64,000 nucleotides of DNA, taken from Muribaculum sp. GTDB lineage: Bacteria > Bacteroidota > Bacteroidia > Bacteroidales > Muribaculaceae. Below are positions 26,986 through 36,342 of this stretch, in pieces; position 1 is the first letter of the stretch, and each line of letters begins with the position of its first letter. The notes beneath the pieces are model-generated. The model was not told the DNA's origin and searched no databases. It was given only the letters and a program-made list of their open reading frames with translations. The translations under genes were made by a program, and so were the position numbers. The stretch lies in contig VSOZ01000012.1 of the NCBI GenBank assembly GCA_009775095.1, positions 29,340 to 93,339 of the forward strand, in the 5' to 3' direction.

Positions 26986-27861
26986 TTACATTACATTAAG
27001 TACCTGTTCCTTAATCTGCTCCAGCTCGTCTTTCATCTTGACGACTATCTTCTGCATCTCAGCATGGTTTGACTTGGAGCCCAACGTATTGATTTCACGA
27101 CCCATCTCCTGACTTATAAAGCCTAACTTCTTGCCTTGTCCGGAACCGCTTTCCATAGTCTCCATGAAATAGTTGAGATGTTGTGCAAGACGCTGCTTCT
27201 CCTCGTTCACATCCAGCTTCTCGATATAGAAAATCATCTCCTGCTCAAGTCTATTTTTGTCAAAAGCCACGCCATCGAGTTTGGACAAGTTATCCATGAT
27301 ACGGGCACGGATTTTGCTCACACGCTCCTTTTCAAACGGCTCGACCGCAGTAAGAAGCTCCCTTATATTCTCAATCTTTTTTGTAAAGAACTCGTAAAGT
27401 TTACGGCCCTCTTTCTCACGAAATTGCATGAGCGACTCTATGGCCTCACTTACAGCATTGGAGAGCACATTGGCATCCTCTTCCGAAATAGCCGCCGGAA
27501 GTTCACTCTTTACTGTCTCGGGAAATCTGAGCAACACGCTGTACCAGTCATCAGGCCAAGCAATGCCAAGCTGACGGGCCATCTCCTCTACCTGAGCCTT
27601 ATATGAAGCCATAAGGGGGACATTGAGCGACACCGTAGGCTCCGCTCCTATCGACTCGGCATAAATCTGAAAGTCGACCTTGCCACGTTCGAGACGCGCC
27701 GCTATCATATTGCGGAACGTCAATTCTTTTTCACGGAATGCCGCAGGCACACGCGATGTTATATCAAGTTGCTTACTGTTGAGCGATTTTATCTCGACTG
27801 TTATTTTTTTATTGGGGATAGCGGCAACCGATTTGCCAAACCCTGTCATGGAAAGTATCAT
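26986..27861 (-). CDS. yicC: YicC/YloC-family endoribonuclease
   Basis: The 291-residue protein opens with MILSMTGFGKS and carries the C-terminal EMGREINTLGSKSNHAEMQ segment diagnostic of YicC. The family has been described as endoribonucleases. It is the first gene of the yicC-gmk-nadD-DUF5063 operon. A TAATTTTG box on the minus strand at 27879-27886 lies 17 bases upstream of its start. Confidence 0.95.
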   Translation of the reverse strand: MILSMTGFGKSVAAIPNKKITVEIKSLNSKQLDITSRVPAAFREKELTFRNMIAARLERGKVDFQIYAESIGAEPTVSLNVPLMASYKAQVEEMARQLGIAWPDDWYSVLLRFPETVKSELPAAISEEDANVLSNAVSEAIESLMQFREKEGRKLYEFFTKKIENIRELLTAVEPFEKERVSKIRARIMDNLSKLDGVAFDKNRLEQEMIFYIEKLDVNEEKQRLAQHLNYFMETMESGSGQGKKLGFISQEMGREINTLGSKSNHAEMQKIVVKMKDELEQIKEQVLNVM

Positions 27862-27878
27862 GGGCTGTTATTTTCTCA

Positions 27879-27886
27879 CAAAATTA
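27879..27886 (-). promoter_or_regulatory. Putative -7 box of the yicC operon
   Basis: TAATTTTG on the minus strand matches TAnnTTTG and leaves a short leader before the yicC ATG. Confidence 0.5.
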
Positions 27887-27919
27887 AAAAAAACTCCCGA
27901 CATTAACGGAATTAAATCG

Positions 27920-27927
27920 TAACTTTG
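27920..27927 (+). promoter_or_regulatory. Putative -7 box of tsaB
   Basis: TAACTTTG fits TAnnTTTG and ends 26 bases before the tsaB start; it is divergent from the yicC box 33 bases away. Confidence 0.5.
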
Positions 27928-27953
27928 TAATAAATTATTCAACGATAAAGTAA

Positions 27954-28646
27954 ATGGCGGCAATTTTAAATATCGAAACATCTACCGACGTATGCTCCGT
28001 AGCGTTAACTTACGACGGCCAAGTCGTAACGCAACGGGAGGATTATCGCGGACACAACCACGCCACACTGTTAAGCGGTTACATAAAGGACTGCATGGAA
28101 GAGGCCAAGAACAAAAACCTCAAGCTTGACGCCATAGCCGTAAGCATAGGGCCTGGTAGCTATACGGGACTGCGCATAGGGCTTTCGGAGGCTAAAGGAC
28201 TCGCCTACGCTCTCGACGTGCCTCTGATAGGTGTCGACACTCTGGCAATAATGACCGTGACGGTGATGTTCAGCGATTTTTTTGACAGCGACGTCATGTT
28301 TGCGCCGATGCTTGATGCACGACGTATGGAAGTTTATACCGCCGTATACAATTACGCGTTGGAAACTCTGCTTGCTCCCACTCCGCTGATTCTTGACGAG
28401 AACAGCTACAGCGAGTATCTTGACCGCGGGCACGTAATATTTTTCGGTAACGGTAGCGACAAAGCAAGACCTCTTCTCGAGAAGCACAAAAACGCCAACT
28501 TCATAACGGAGATACATCCGCTGGCAGCCAATATGACGGCTCTTTCGGAACGCGCGTACAGAAATCGGGACTTTCTTGATCTCGCCTACTCGACCCCACA
28601 TTATCTGAAAGAGTTTCAGGCCACCAAACCCAAATCGATTTTCTAA
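27954..28646 (+). CDS. tsaB: tRNA threonylcarbamoyladenosine biosynthesis protein TsaB
   Basis: A 230-residue ASKHA-fold protein. It begins ILNIETSTDVCSVAL and contains RGHNHATLLSGYI and SIGPGSYTGLRIGLSEAKGL, diagnostic for TsaB. It is the non-catalytic partner of TsaD in making t6A37 of tRNA. It starts a plus-strand run with metF and holB. Confidence 0.95.
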   Translation: MAAILNIETSTDVCSVALTYDGQVVTQREDYRGHNHATLLSGYIKDCMEEAKNKNLKLDAIAVSIGPGSYTGLRIGLSEAKGLAYALDVPLIGVDTLAIMTVTVMFSDFFDSDVMFAPMLDARRMEVYTAVYNYALETLLAPTPLILDENSYSEYLDRGHVIFFGNGSDKARPLLEKHKNANFITEIHPLAANMTALSERAYRNRDFLDLAYSTPHYLKEFQATKPKSIF

Positions 28647-28687
28647 CCGGTCATATCACCCAAACCGACCAATCATCATTATAGCCA

Positions 28688-29644
28688 ATGAAAATAACCG
28701 ACCTCATAGCGGCTCACGGCCGCACCGGATTTTCATTTGAAGTGCTGCCCCCGCTCAAAGGGCGCGGTATAGCACAGTTGTTCCGCAACATAGATTCGCT
28801 TAAGGAATTCAATCCGTTGTATATCAACATAACCACTCACCGCAGCGAGATGGTATACAAAAACACGCCCGACGGGCTTTATCAGAAAGTAAGCGAACGA
28901 AGTCGTCCCGGCACTGTGGCGGTTGCTGCCGCCATACAGCAAAAGTACGGTATACCGGCCGTGCCTCATATAATATGCAGCGGCTTCTCCAAAATAGAGA
29001 CAGAATATGCCCTCATAGACCTCAACTTTCTCGGCATAACCAACCTGCTCATTTTGCGTGGCGACAAAGCCAAACATGACAACCGGTTCATACCAAACGA
29101 CAACGGATATGCCCATGCCTCGGAGTTACAGATGCAGGTCAACGAGTTTAACAAAGGCTACTTCATCGACGGCACAAAAATGGATATCGTCACCGGAGAA
29201 CAGTTTTCATACGGAGTGGCCGGCTATCCTGAGAAGCATGAGGAGGCGCCCAATCCCGACATAGACCTGCAGTATCTCAAACATAAAGTTGATAACGGAG
29301 CCGAATATATCGTGACTCAGATGTTTTTTGACAACGAGAAATACTACAACTTTGTCGACCGATGCCGGAATGCAGGCATAACGGTTCCGGTTATTCCGGG
29401 CCTGAAGCCGATCACGACAAAAAATCAGCTGACGCTTCTTCCAAAAGTCTTCCATGTAGACCTGCCTATGGAGCTAGCCAAAGAGCTTATCGCCTGTGAA
29501 AACGACGCGCAGGCAAAGGAGATCGGTATCGAATGGTGCAAAGGACAGGCCGCTGACCTCATTGCCCACAATGTGCCGAGCATACATTTCTATTCATTAA
29601 ATGCCACCAAAAGCGTAGAGGCCGTAGCTCGCGCCGTTTATTGA
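28688..29644 (+). CDS. metF: Methylenetetrahydrofolate reductase
   Basis: A 318-residue TIM-barrel flavoenzyme. FSFEVLPPLKGRG with the catalytic Glu is N-terminal. NLLILRGDKAK, YIVTQMFFDNEKYYNFVDR and VPVIPGLKPITTKNQL match MetF. It makes 5-methyltetrahydrofolate for methionine synthesis using FAD. It follows tsaB by 41 bases. Confidence 0.95.
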   Translation: MKITDLIAAHGRTGFSFEVLPPLKGRGIAQLFRNIDSLKEFNPLYINITTHRSEMVYKNTPDGLYQKVSERSRPGTVAVAAAIQQKYGIPAVPHIICSGFSKIETEYALIDLNFLGITNLLILRGDKAKHDNRFIPNDNGYAHASELQMQVNEFNKGYFIDGTKMDIVTGEQFSYGVAGYPEKHEEAPNPDIDLQYLKHKVDNGAEYIVTQMFFDNEKYYNFVDRCRNAGITVPVIPGLKPITTKNQLTLLPKVFHVDLPMELAKELIACENDAQAKEIGIEWCKGQAADLIAHNVPSIHFYSLNATKSVEAVARAVY

Positions 29645-29660
29645 ATCAAACATTTTCGCC

Positions 29661-30785
29661 ATGAAATTCAGCGACATACCATCACATCAGAGTGCCAAAG
29701 AGCGTCTGCGGGCAATGATTGACAATGACCGTATACCCCACGCCATACTACTTGAGGGTCCGGCCGGAATAGGTAAATTCGCCCTTGCTCGGGCTGCGGC
29801 CCAATACATCCACTGCGAAAACCGTACCGACGGTGACAGCTGCGGTGTGTGTCCGTCATGTCTGCAACATCAATCGTTCAATCATATCGACACACATTTC
29901 GTATTTCCGATCGTAAAGAAAAAGAGCGGACAGACTACTCTATGCGATGACTATATTGACGAGTGGCGCGATTACCTGTCGCAAAATCCGTACATGGACT
30001 TTCAGAACTGGATGACAGCATTAGGCTCGCCCTCCACTCAACCGGTCATATATGTGGACGAGAGCGACGCTCTTATACGCAAACTAAGCTACACATCGCA
30101 TGCGGCGCGCTACAAAGTAGCACTTATTTGGCTTCCGGAACGGCTTCATGAAAGTGCAGCAAATAAACTACTGAAACAGATTGAAGAACCGTATTCCGAT
30201 ACAGTATTTATACTTGTCAGCAACGATGCAAAAAAGATATTGCCTACCATATACTCACGCACACAACGCATAGAGTTGAAGCGTCTCGCCGATGATGTAA
30301 TAGCCGACAACCTTATAAAAAACTTCTCTGTAGACCCGGCCGACGCCATGGCTTTGGCACACCTTGCCGAAGGCAATATGATAAAAGCGCACAACAGCCT
30401 GAACCTAAGTCGCGAAAATCATCTATTTCTCGACTTGTTCATGAACCTTATGCGTCAGGCTTACCAACGCCATGTAAAAGAATTAAAGGAGTGGTCAGCC
30501 GAAGTGTCCGCACTGGGACGTGAACAAGAGTTGCGCTTCATTGAATACTGCCAGCGGCTTATCCGTGAAAATTTCATATACAACATCAATCGACCCGAAC
30601 TGAACTATCTGAACAGAGAGGAAGCGGCTTTCAGCTCAAAATTCGCCCGTTTCATAAACGAGCGCAACGTCCAGAGCATAATGGCTGAGCTTGACAATGT
30701 ATATACCGACATAGCCGGAAACGGCAACGGCAAAATAGTACTGTTTGATTTGGCGGTAAAAATGATAATGTTGCTAAAGACATGA
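29661..30785 (+). CDS. holB: DNA polymerase III delta-prime subunit
   Basis: A 374-residue AAA+ clamp-loader subunit. The P-loop-like GPAGIGKFALARA is followed by a four-cysteine zinc site (CENRTDGDSCGVCPSC), then a Bacteroidetes-type insertion, and AANKLLKQIEEP and YSRTQRIELK, typical of delta-prime. It helps load the sliding clamp. It overlaps the next gene by four bases (ATGA), indicating coupling. Confidence 0.92.
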   Translation: MKFSDIPSHQSAKERLRAMIDNDRIPHAILLEGPAGIGKFALARAAAQYIHCENRTDGDSCGVCPSCLQHQSFNHIDTHFVFPIVKKKSGQTTLCDDYIDEWRDYLSQNPYMDFQNWMTALGSPSTQPVIYVDESDALIRKLSYTSHAARYKVALIWLPERLHESAANKLLKQIEEPYSDTVFILVSNDAKKILPTIYSRTQRIELKRLADDVIADNLIKNFSVDPADAMALAHLAEGNMIKAHNSLNLSRENHLFLDLFMNLMRQAYQRHVKELKEWSAEVSALGREQELRFIEYCQRLIRENFIYNINRPELNYLNREEAAFSSKFARFINERNVQSIMAELDNVYTDIAGNGNGKIVLFDLAVKMIMLLKT

Positions 30786-33745
30786 AGCCCTTTCTGCAAA
30801 GTATAGCCGAAGTATACCACGCGCGGGAGAAAGACAAGTTGATTGACTACTGCTTCGTATTTCCAAATAAACGTAGCGGAACGTTCTTTCGTCAGTATCT
30901 GTCGCAATGCGCGCCTTCGGAAACTCCGTTTTTCGAACCTGAGGTAATAACTATTAGCGAGTTTATATCGTCATTTTCCGACTATGTGGAAGCATCGCGT
31001 TACGACCTGCTGTTCACCCTCTTTACCGAGTATGCGAAGTTGTCGAAAGAGACCGAGGACTTCGACAAATTTGTATTCTGGGGCGACATGCTTGTCAATG
31101 ATTTCAACGATGTAGACCGTTATCTTGCCGATGCGCACCAACTGTTCAAAAACGTAAAGAATGTTCGTGAGATAGCCACCGACTTCCTCACAGAAGAGCA
31201 GAAAGAGGTCATAACACGGTATTGGGATGTCGACTTACAATCCTATAGCCCCGAGCAGTTCTGGACACATCTTACCAAAGAAGGAGAGCCACGCGTAAAC
31301 AGAGACTCATTCGTGCAACTGTGGGAGATACTTGATCCGCTATACCATGCGGTAAAAAAGAGCCTTGCATCAAGAGGGCTATGTTACTCCGGCATGCAGT
31401 ACCGAGAGGTTGCCGAGAAGCTAAGCGGCATGACCGCCGACGACCTGCCGTATTCACGCATAATATTTGTAGGTTTCAATGTGCTTTCCACATCGGAAAT
31501 ACATATTTTCAGCCGGTTGCGCGATATCGGCAGAGCCGATTTTTACTGGGATTACAATCTGCCCAAAGAGATAAAGGAAAATTGCTCGGCCACTCACTTC
31601 ATACGCAAATATGTAAAGGCATTTCCCTCACTATACGATTTATCGGACGATTCCGGCACATTGCCCGACATAGAGATTGTAAGCGTGCCGTCCAACGTAG
31701 GACAGGTAAAACTCGCAGGCGACATAATCAGGCAAATGGCTGCCGACGGTTCAATAGCCGACGCGGACAACGCTGTCGACACAGCGATAGTGCTGCCTTC
31801 CGAAGAGCTGTTTGTCGACCTGCTGCATTCAGTGCCGCCTGAAATATCGACAGTAAACATAACCATGGGCTATCCGCTACGTCATACATCGGTGGCGGTA
31901 TTTATGCGCAACATAATGTCAATGCATCTTCGTGCAAAAAAAGTGCGCGGCCTGTGGCACTTCTTCTATGAGGATGTAAAAGACGTGATCACGCACAGCC
32001 TGATTGTATCATTTGCCGGCAAATCGTGCGAGGCACTGAAAAAGGATATCGAAACCCGACGCATGTTTCTTATACCGTCAGAATACGTATCCGAGAACTA
32101 TCCAGACCTGAAAACCATATTTTTCCCGGTAGAAGACCTGATGTCGGGCAATAACGTATTTAAATATGTATCGGATCTTACCAAATATATTTTATCGGAA
32201 CTGGATAAAGCGCCGAAAGACAACAACACCGCACTTGAAATCGGTTTTGTGACGCGTTACCGTCAGTCGGTTGAGCAACTCCAACGAGCTACGGAAAAGT
32301 ACGGCATAACCATGCGCGACAATACCTTCTTTCACCTCATCGAACGTACCGTCAATACGGAGACGGTCAATTTCGTAGGCGAACCGTTGTCAGGACTCCA
32401 GATCATGGGCGTACTCGAAACCCGTGCTCTTGATTTCAAAAACATCATACTCCTGTCAATGAACGAGCGCATATTTCCACGCAAGCACTACAGTCGCTCA
32501 TTCATCCCCAATGTATTGCGTCAATGCTACGGGTTGTCAACCATGGAATTTCAGGAATGTATATACGCCTACTATTTCTACAGACTTATATCACGGGCTT
32601 CAAATGTAAAGCTACTGTATGACGGGCGAACATCGGGGCTTAAAGGGGGAGAGATGTCACGCTACCTTTATCAGTTGCTGTACATGTTCCCGTCAGACAA
32701 TCTAAAGAAGTTCAACGCATGCTTCAACGTACCGGCCACACATGTCGGCGAGCCATTTTCCGTGGCAAAAAATGGCCGGATAATGTCGCGCATAAACTGC
32801 TTTCTGTCGACGGCCGAAAACAAGCGCTACCTTTCGGCATCGGCCATAAACACATATCTGCAATGTCCGCTAAAATTTTACTTCGGATACGTGGAAAATG
32901 TGCGGGCCGAAGATGAGATGAAAGATTATGTCGACGAAAGCAGTTTCGGTCGCATAGTCCACGAGGTGCTTGAATTTTCCTACAAGCGCATGCGCGGTTC
33001 GGCTGCCAAAGTCGAAATAACAGCCGACGTCATCGAGCGATTGAAAAGCGAGACCGTAAAACTTGACAGCATAATAACCTCATCAATAAACAAACTCTAC
33101 AACAATCTGCCGTCGCAAACCGGAGACAACGAGGCATATGAAAACCTTACTCCGCTCACAGGAGAAACAAAGATACTCGGCGAGCTGATCAGGGAATTTG
33201 TAATAACATTGTTTGACCGGGAAAAAGCATTTGTGCCGTTTTACTTCGTCGAAGGCGAGCGTGAGGTGTTCACTGACCTTCCGCTTGACTGTACACGAAG
33301 CTATAACATAAGGGGAAGCATAGACCGCATTGACGAAATGACCGACGGCCGCGTAAGAATTGTTGATTACAAAACCGGTAACGACGAAATAAAAGTTATA
33401 GATCTTAACGACCTCACCGAAAGTACGACGACAAAATCGCACAATAAGGGAGTGCTACAGCTTTTCCTATACTGCAACATGCACGCCCGCGACCGTCACT
33501 TTACTGGCGCTATATGGCCCATGCTGTATGCGATGAAGAAATTATTCACCGACGGTCTGCAGCCCGTAAAGATAGAAGGCGAGCCGCTGTATGACTACAC
33601 AATACACAACGACGCCGTAATGGAAGCGCTCAACAGCAAATTGCGCAGTCTGTTTGACCAAAAGACGCCTTTTGTACCGACTCCGTCAGACAAACACTGC
33701 CATTACTGCGACTTTAAAGCCATGTGCGGCATGGCGCCGTCATAA
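30782..33745 (+). CDS. AddB-like PD-(D/E)XK nuclease/helicase-fold protein
   Basis: A 987-residue protein of the AddB type. An inactive UvrD-like region fills about residues 1-690. The C-terminal RecB-like nuclease has FGRIVHEVLEF, the catalytic RIVDYKTG and a Fe-S staple made by a cysteine in NTYLQCPLKF and three in the closing CHYCDFKAMCGM. AddB works with AddA to process double-strand breaks. The addA partner is not in this window. It is coupled to holB and followed 10 bases later by hemW. Confidence 0.85.
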   Translation: MKPFLQSIAEVYHAREKDKLIDYCFVFPNKRSGTFFRQYLSQCAPSETPFFEPEVITISEFISSFSDYVEASRYDLLFTLFTEYAKLSKETEDFDKFVFWGDMLVNDFNDVDRYLADAHQLFKNVKNVREIATDFLTEEQKEVITRYWDVDLQSYSPEQFWTHLTKEGEPRVNRDSFVQLWEILDPLYHAVKKSLASRGLCYSGMQYREVAEKLSGMTADDLPYSRIIFVGFNVLSTSEIHIFSRLRDIGRADFYWDYNLPKEIKENCSATHFIRKYVKAFPSLYDLSDDSGTLPDIEIVSVPSNVGQVKLAGDIIRQMAADGSIADADNAVDTAIVLPSEELFVDLLHSVPPEISTVNITMGYPLRHTSVAVFMRNIMSMHLRAKKVRGLWHFFYEDVKDVITHSLIVSFAGKSCEALKKDIETRRMFLIPSEYVSENYPDLKTIFFPVEDLMSGNNVFKYVSDLTKYILSELDKAPKDNNTALEIGFVTRYRQSVEQLQRATEKYGITMRDNTFFHLIERTVNTETVNFVGEPLSGLQIMGVLETRALDFKNIILLSMNERIFPRKHYSRSFIPNVLRQCYGLSTMEFQECIYAYYFYRLISRASNVKLLYDGRTSGLKGGEMSRYLYQLLYMFPSDNLKKFNACFNVPATHVGEPFSVAKNGRIMSRINCFLSTAENKRYLSASAINTYLQCPLKFYFGYVENVRAEDEMKDYVDESSFGRIVHEVLEFSYKRMRGSAAKVEITADVIERLKSETVKLDSIITSSINKLYNNLPSQTGDNEAYENLTPLTGETKILGELIREFVITLFDREKAFVPFYFVEGEREVFTDLPLDCTRSYNIRGSIDRIDEMTDGRVRIVDYKTGNDEIKVIDLNDLTESTTTKSHNKGVLQLFLYCNMHARDRHFTGAIWPMLYAMKKLFTDGLQPVKIEGEPLYDYTIHNDAVMEALNSKLRSLFDQKTPFVPTPSDKHCHYCDFKAMCGMAPS

Positions 33746-33755
33746 ATGCACCGAT

Positions 33756-34865
33756 ATGGCCGGAATTTACATACACATACCGTTCTGCCACTCAAAGTGC
33801 GCTTACTGCGACTTCTACTCCACACCAAGACAAGAAGCCATGTCGGCCTACGTGCCCGCACTGCTTAAAGAATGGGAAGCCCGACATTACGAACTGACAG
33901 AGCCGATAACAACCGTATACATAGGCGGAGGTACACCGTCACTGCTTTCCCCTGCTATGCTGTCGGCCATAACATCGGTTTTCGCCATACCCGGCGTTGA
34001 AGAGTTTACCATCGAAGCCAATCCGGAGGACATCAACGAACAATGGGCCAAGCACATAACCGGATCCGGCATAAACCGAGTGAGTTTAGGCATACAATCG
34101 CTCGTTGACAAAGAACTTTCCACCGTGGGCCGGCGACATACGGCGGCGGAGGCTATAGAGGCTATCAACATCCTACGCGATGCAGGAATTACAGAGATAA
34201 GCGGTGACCTTATATACGGACTGCCTGAACAAACAGTCAATACATGGCGATACTCGCTCGACACACTGGTCGCGCTCGGACTGCCTCATATATCGGCCTA
34301 CTCTCTGTCATACGAAGAGGGCACCCGGCTGTATGCGCGGTTACTTGCAGGAAAACTCCGTGAAACCGATGAAGAGACAGTGGCCGAGATGTATGACTAC
34401 ATGACCTCAACACTGCGCGACGCAGGATACGAGCACTACGAAATATCCAATTTTGCCAAACCGGGACACAGAGCCCGTCACAACAGCTCATACTGGCACT
34501 TTGTCCCCTACCTCGGTCTCGGGCCGGCGGCCCACAGCTTTGACGGAAAAATAAGACGAGTCAACAAAGCAGATCTTCGCGGCTACATAACGGCAATAAA
34601 CCATGGTGAAAAGTTTTATGACGAGGAAGACGAATCACCCACCGACCTATTCAACGACTACATAATAACTGGCTTACGGACAATGGAAGGGATTGACTTG
34701 GCCGACATGGAGTCGGTGTTCGGCCGCATGAATACGGATAAATTCACAAACAGGTGCGGTCCTTATATAAAGGCGGGAAAATTACAACGGACCGACGGAC
34801 GCATTCATTTTAATGAAGCGTCATGGCTCATCTCAGACGGGGTACTCCGCGAGCTTATCGACTGA
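33756..34865 (+). CDS. hemW: HemW-like radical SAM protein (coproporphyrinogen III oxidase family)
   Basis: The ATG at 33756 gives 369 residues; an upstream in-frame start at 33654 lies inside the previous gene and is rejected. The radical SAM site is CHSKCAYCDF (CxxxCxxC) just after GIYIHIPF. VYIGGGTPSLL, SLGIQSLVDKEL and YEISNFAKPGHRARHN are typical of HemW. HemW proteins are heme chaperones rather than true oxidases. Its stop codon lies in a palindrome shared with rlmH. Confidence 0.92.
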   Translation: MAGIYIHIPFCHSKCAYCDFYSTPRQEAMSAYVPALLKEWEARHYELTEPITTVYIGGGTPSLLSPAMLSAITSVFAIPGVEEFTIEANPEDINEQWAKHITGSGINRVSLGIQSLVDKELSTVGRRHTAAEAIEAINILRDAGITEISGDLIYGLPEQTVNTWRYSLDTLVALGLPHISAYSLSYEEGTRLYARLLAGKLRETDEETVAEMYDYMTSTLRDAGYEHYEISNFAKPGHRARHNSSYWHFVPYLGLGPAAHSFDGKIRRVNKADLRGYITAINHGEKFYDEEDESPTDLFNDYIITGLRTMEGIDLADMESVFGRMNTDKFTNRCGPYIKAGKLQRTDGRIHFNEASWLISDGVLRELID

Positions 34866-34874
34866 CGTCAGTCA
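34861..34874. repeat. 14-bp perfect palindrome spanning two convergent stop codons
   Basis: GACTGACGTCAGTC contains the hemW stop (34863-34865) and, on the other strand, the rlmH stop (34868-34870), only two bases apart. It may be a minimal shared transcription end point or a chance result of the sequence constraints. Confidence 0.6.
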
Positions 34875-35341
34875 TGATGATAGGGTTCACCACGTAGTAT
34901 TGTCATGGCTCGATAAAGTTGTTCGGTAAAGAACAACCGTATCATCTCGTGAGAGAATGTCATTTTTGATAACGACAATAAACCGTCGGCCCGGTCATAG
35001 ACAGGCTTTGAGAAGCCATACGGGCCGCCTACAATAAACAGCAGTCGCTTTGGCACCACCGTCATCATGCGGTCCATATAACCGGCAAACTCACGCGACG
35101 TCATCTCACGACCCTTCTCGTCAAGAAGCATGACCCTGTCGCCCGGCTTCACATAGTCAAGAAACTGCGCTCCCTCAAGCTCTTTCTGGCGCTCCTCGGT
35201 CATGGCTTTTGTCGACTTTACGTCAGGCAGACAAGTTATGTCAAACGGCACATAATGTCCGAGACGTTTCACATAATTGTCTATACCCTCCTGAAGATAT
35301 CGCGACGTCGTACGTCCTATCACCACCAGCTCAACTTTCAT
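34868..35341 (-). CDS. rlmH: 23S rRNA (pseudouridine-1915-N3)-methyltransferase RlmH
   Basis: 157 residues, the exact family size. The SPOUT-fold signatures LLDEKGREMTSREFA and FIVGGPYGFSKPVYDRAD and the C-terminal FSHEMIRLFFTEQLYRA with RGEPYHHD are diagnostic. It methylates pseudouridine 1915 of 23S rRNA. It is transcribed alone, with a TAATTTTG box on the minus strand at 35403-35410. Confidence 0.97.
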   Translation of the reverse strand: MKVELVVIGRTTSRYLQEGIDNYVKRLGHYVPFDITCLPDVKSTKAMTEERQKELEGAQFLDYVKPGDRVMLLDEKGREMTSREFAGYMDRMMTVVPKRLLFIVGGPYGFSKPVYDRADGLLSLSKMTFSHEMIRLFFTEQLYRAMTILRGEPYHHD

Positions 35342-35402
35342 AACTCCGGTTACAATTAATTATTACATTTATTTGTCCGACAATACTGTCTTCGTTTCTT
35401 AA

Positions 35403-35410
35403 CAAAATTA
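35403..35410 (-). promoter_or_regulatory. Putative -7 box of rlmH
   Basis: TAATTTTG on the minus strand fits TAnnTTTG and leaves a leader of about 55-60 bases before the rlmH start. Confidence 0.45.
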
Positions 35411-35527
35411 CAAATTTTTCATGACAACGGAAATCCAAACAAATTAACGTTAAGTTAAAATCGTACATTATTGGCTAATTTCCAACGATTCTTCAATGTT
35501 AATCGTTTTTATATTATAAATAATTGT

Positions 35528-35535
35528 TATATTTG
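35528..35535 (+). promoter_or_regulatory. Putative -7 box of the mntA-hepT pair
   Basis: TATATTTG matches TAnnTTTG exactly but ends only five bases before the mntA ATG. If used, it would give an mRNA with almost no leader. Confidence 0.5.
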
Positions 35536-35540
35536 CATAT

Positions 35541-35846
35541 ATGAAGTTGATTGAACTAAATCTGCAACGCATTATTGACCTTTGCCGGAAGCACAAGGTT
35601 AAGACTTTGGCTGTCTTTGGTTCTATCCTCACTGACAGATTCAACGATCAAAGCGACGTGGACTTACTTGTGGACTTCGAGCCTATAGATCACGATACAT
35701 TTGATTATGTAACAAACTACTTCGATTTTCGTGACGCATTAGAAAATCTTTTCGATAGAAAGGTAGATTTGATTGAGGAAGGTGGCCTGCGGAATAAATA
35801 CTTTATAGCCAATGTCAACCGCACAAAACGAATGATTTATGGTTAA
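35541..35846 (+). CDS. mntA: MntA-type nucleotidyltransferase antitoxin
   Basis: A 101-residue minimal nucleotidyltransferase. The active-site motif GSx10DxD is complete: G27-S28 then D39-V-D41 (VFGSILTDRF ... DVDLLVDF). In the type VII MntA/HepT systems this enzyme AMPylates the HEPN toxin and silences it. It overlaps the hepT start by eight bases, the usual arrangement. The pair lies in an AT-rich pocket between housekeeping genes, consistent with acquisition. Confidence 0.88.
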   Translation: MKLIELNLQRIIDLCRKHKVKTLAVFGSILTDRFNDQSDVDLLVDFEPIDHDTFDYVTNYFDFRDALENLFDRKVDLIEEGGLRNKYFIANVNRTKRMIYG

Positions 35847-36222
35847 TGAAGAAGTTCTGACATATCTTCAAGATGTTTTAGATGCAATCAACGATATGCA
35901 AAGTTGCTTTGTTGACTTTCCAAACAGATACGATTTATTTGAAAAAGACATAAAGCTCAAATGCGTTGTAGAACGCAAAACTGAAATAATGGGCGAAGCA
36001 ATAAACCGAATAAGGAAAGTTGATCCCACTTTAGAGATTCCAAATGCAAGAGCCATAATTGACACTCGCAATCGTATTATACACGCTTATGACAATGTGC
36101 AACCTACCTTTTTATGGAGTCTGGTACGCCATATACCCGAACTAAAAAAGACGTGGAACGCATCATTGCCGAATATGAGATATCGCCTGAGACGGACAAT
36201 ATTGATTAGTTCATTTCAATAA
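35839..36222 (+). CDS. hepT: HepT-type HEPN toxin, apparent -1 frameshift near the C-terminus
   Basis: The frame encodes 127 residues. The HEPN RNase motif with the AMPylated tyrosine, Rx4HxY, is present as R77-NRII-H82-A-Y84. After IPELKK the zero frame turns into an unlikely basic tail. The -1 frame from the same point reads DVERIIAEYEISPETDNID and stops at 36209, matching the expected C-terminal helix of DUF86/HepT proteins. The shift occurs exactly at A AAA AAG (36144-36150), the dnaX-type slippery sequence. It is either programmed frameshifting, a one-base deletion, or a sequencing error. Confidence 0.85.
   Translation: MVNEEVLTYLQDVLDAINDMQSCFVDFPNRYDLFEKDIKLKCVVERKTEIMGEAINRIRKVDPTLEIPNARAIIDTRNRIIHAYDNVQPTFLWSLVRHIPELKKTWNASLPNMRYRLRRTILISSFQ
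36144..36150 (+). promoter_or_regulatory. A AAA AAG slippery heptamer in hepT
   Basis: In the hepT frame the codons are CTA AAA AAG, so the heptamer is correctly phased for a -1 slip. The downstream stimulator is unclear; only a weak ATTG.CG/CG..CAAT pairing is visible. Confidence 0.55.
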
Positions 36223-36283
36223 TCTTCTCGGTCCATTATTTGTACCTTTGATTTCACTTTTGCTCGGCAAAAGCCAAGTAAAT

Positions 36284-36315
36284 TTGGTATTGCTCTCGAC
36301 TTATTCGTATCTTTG
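36284..36315 (+). promoter_or_regulatory. Promoter of nadC
   Basis: TTG at 36284-36286, 21 bases, then TATCTTTG at 36308-36315 matches the Bacteroidetes consensus and ends 27 bases before the nadC ATG. Confidence 0.65.
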
Positions 36316-36342
36316 CAGCGGTAACAATAACAAATTCAGGAT

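Noticed and set aside
33654..33755. An extended hemW start inside the AddB-like gene
   Set aside because: The added 34 residues are not part of the family, and the ATG at 33756 directly precedes the conserved N-terminus.
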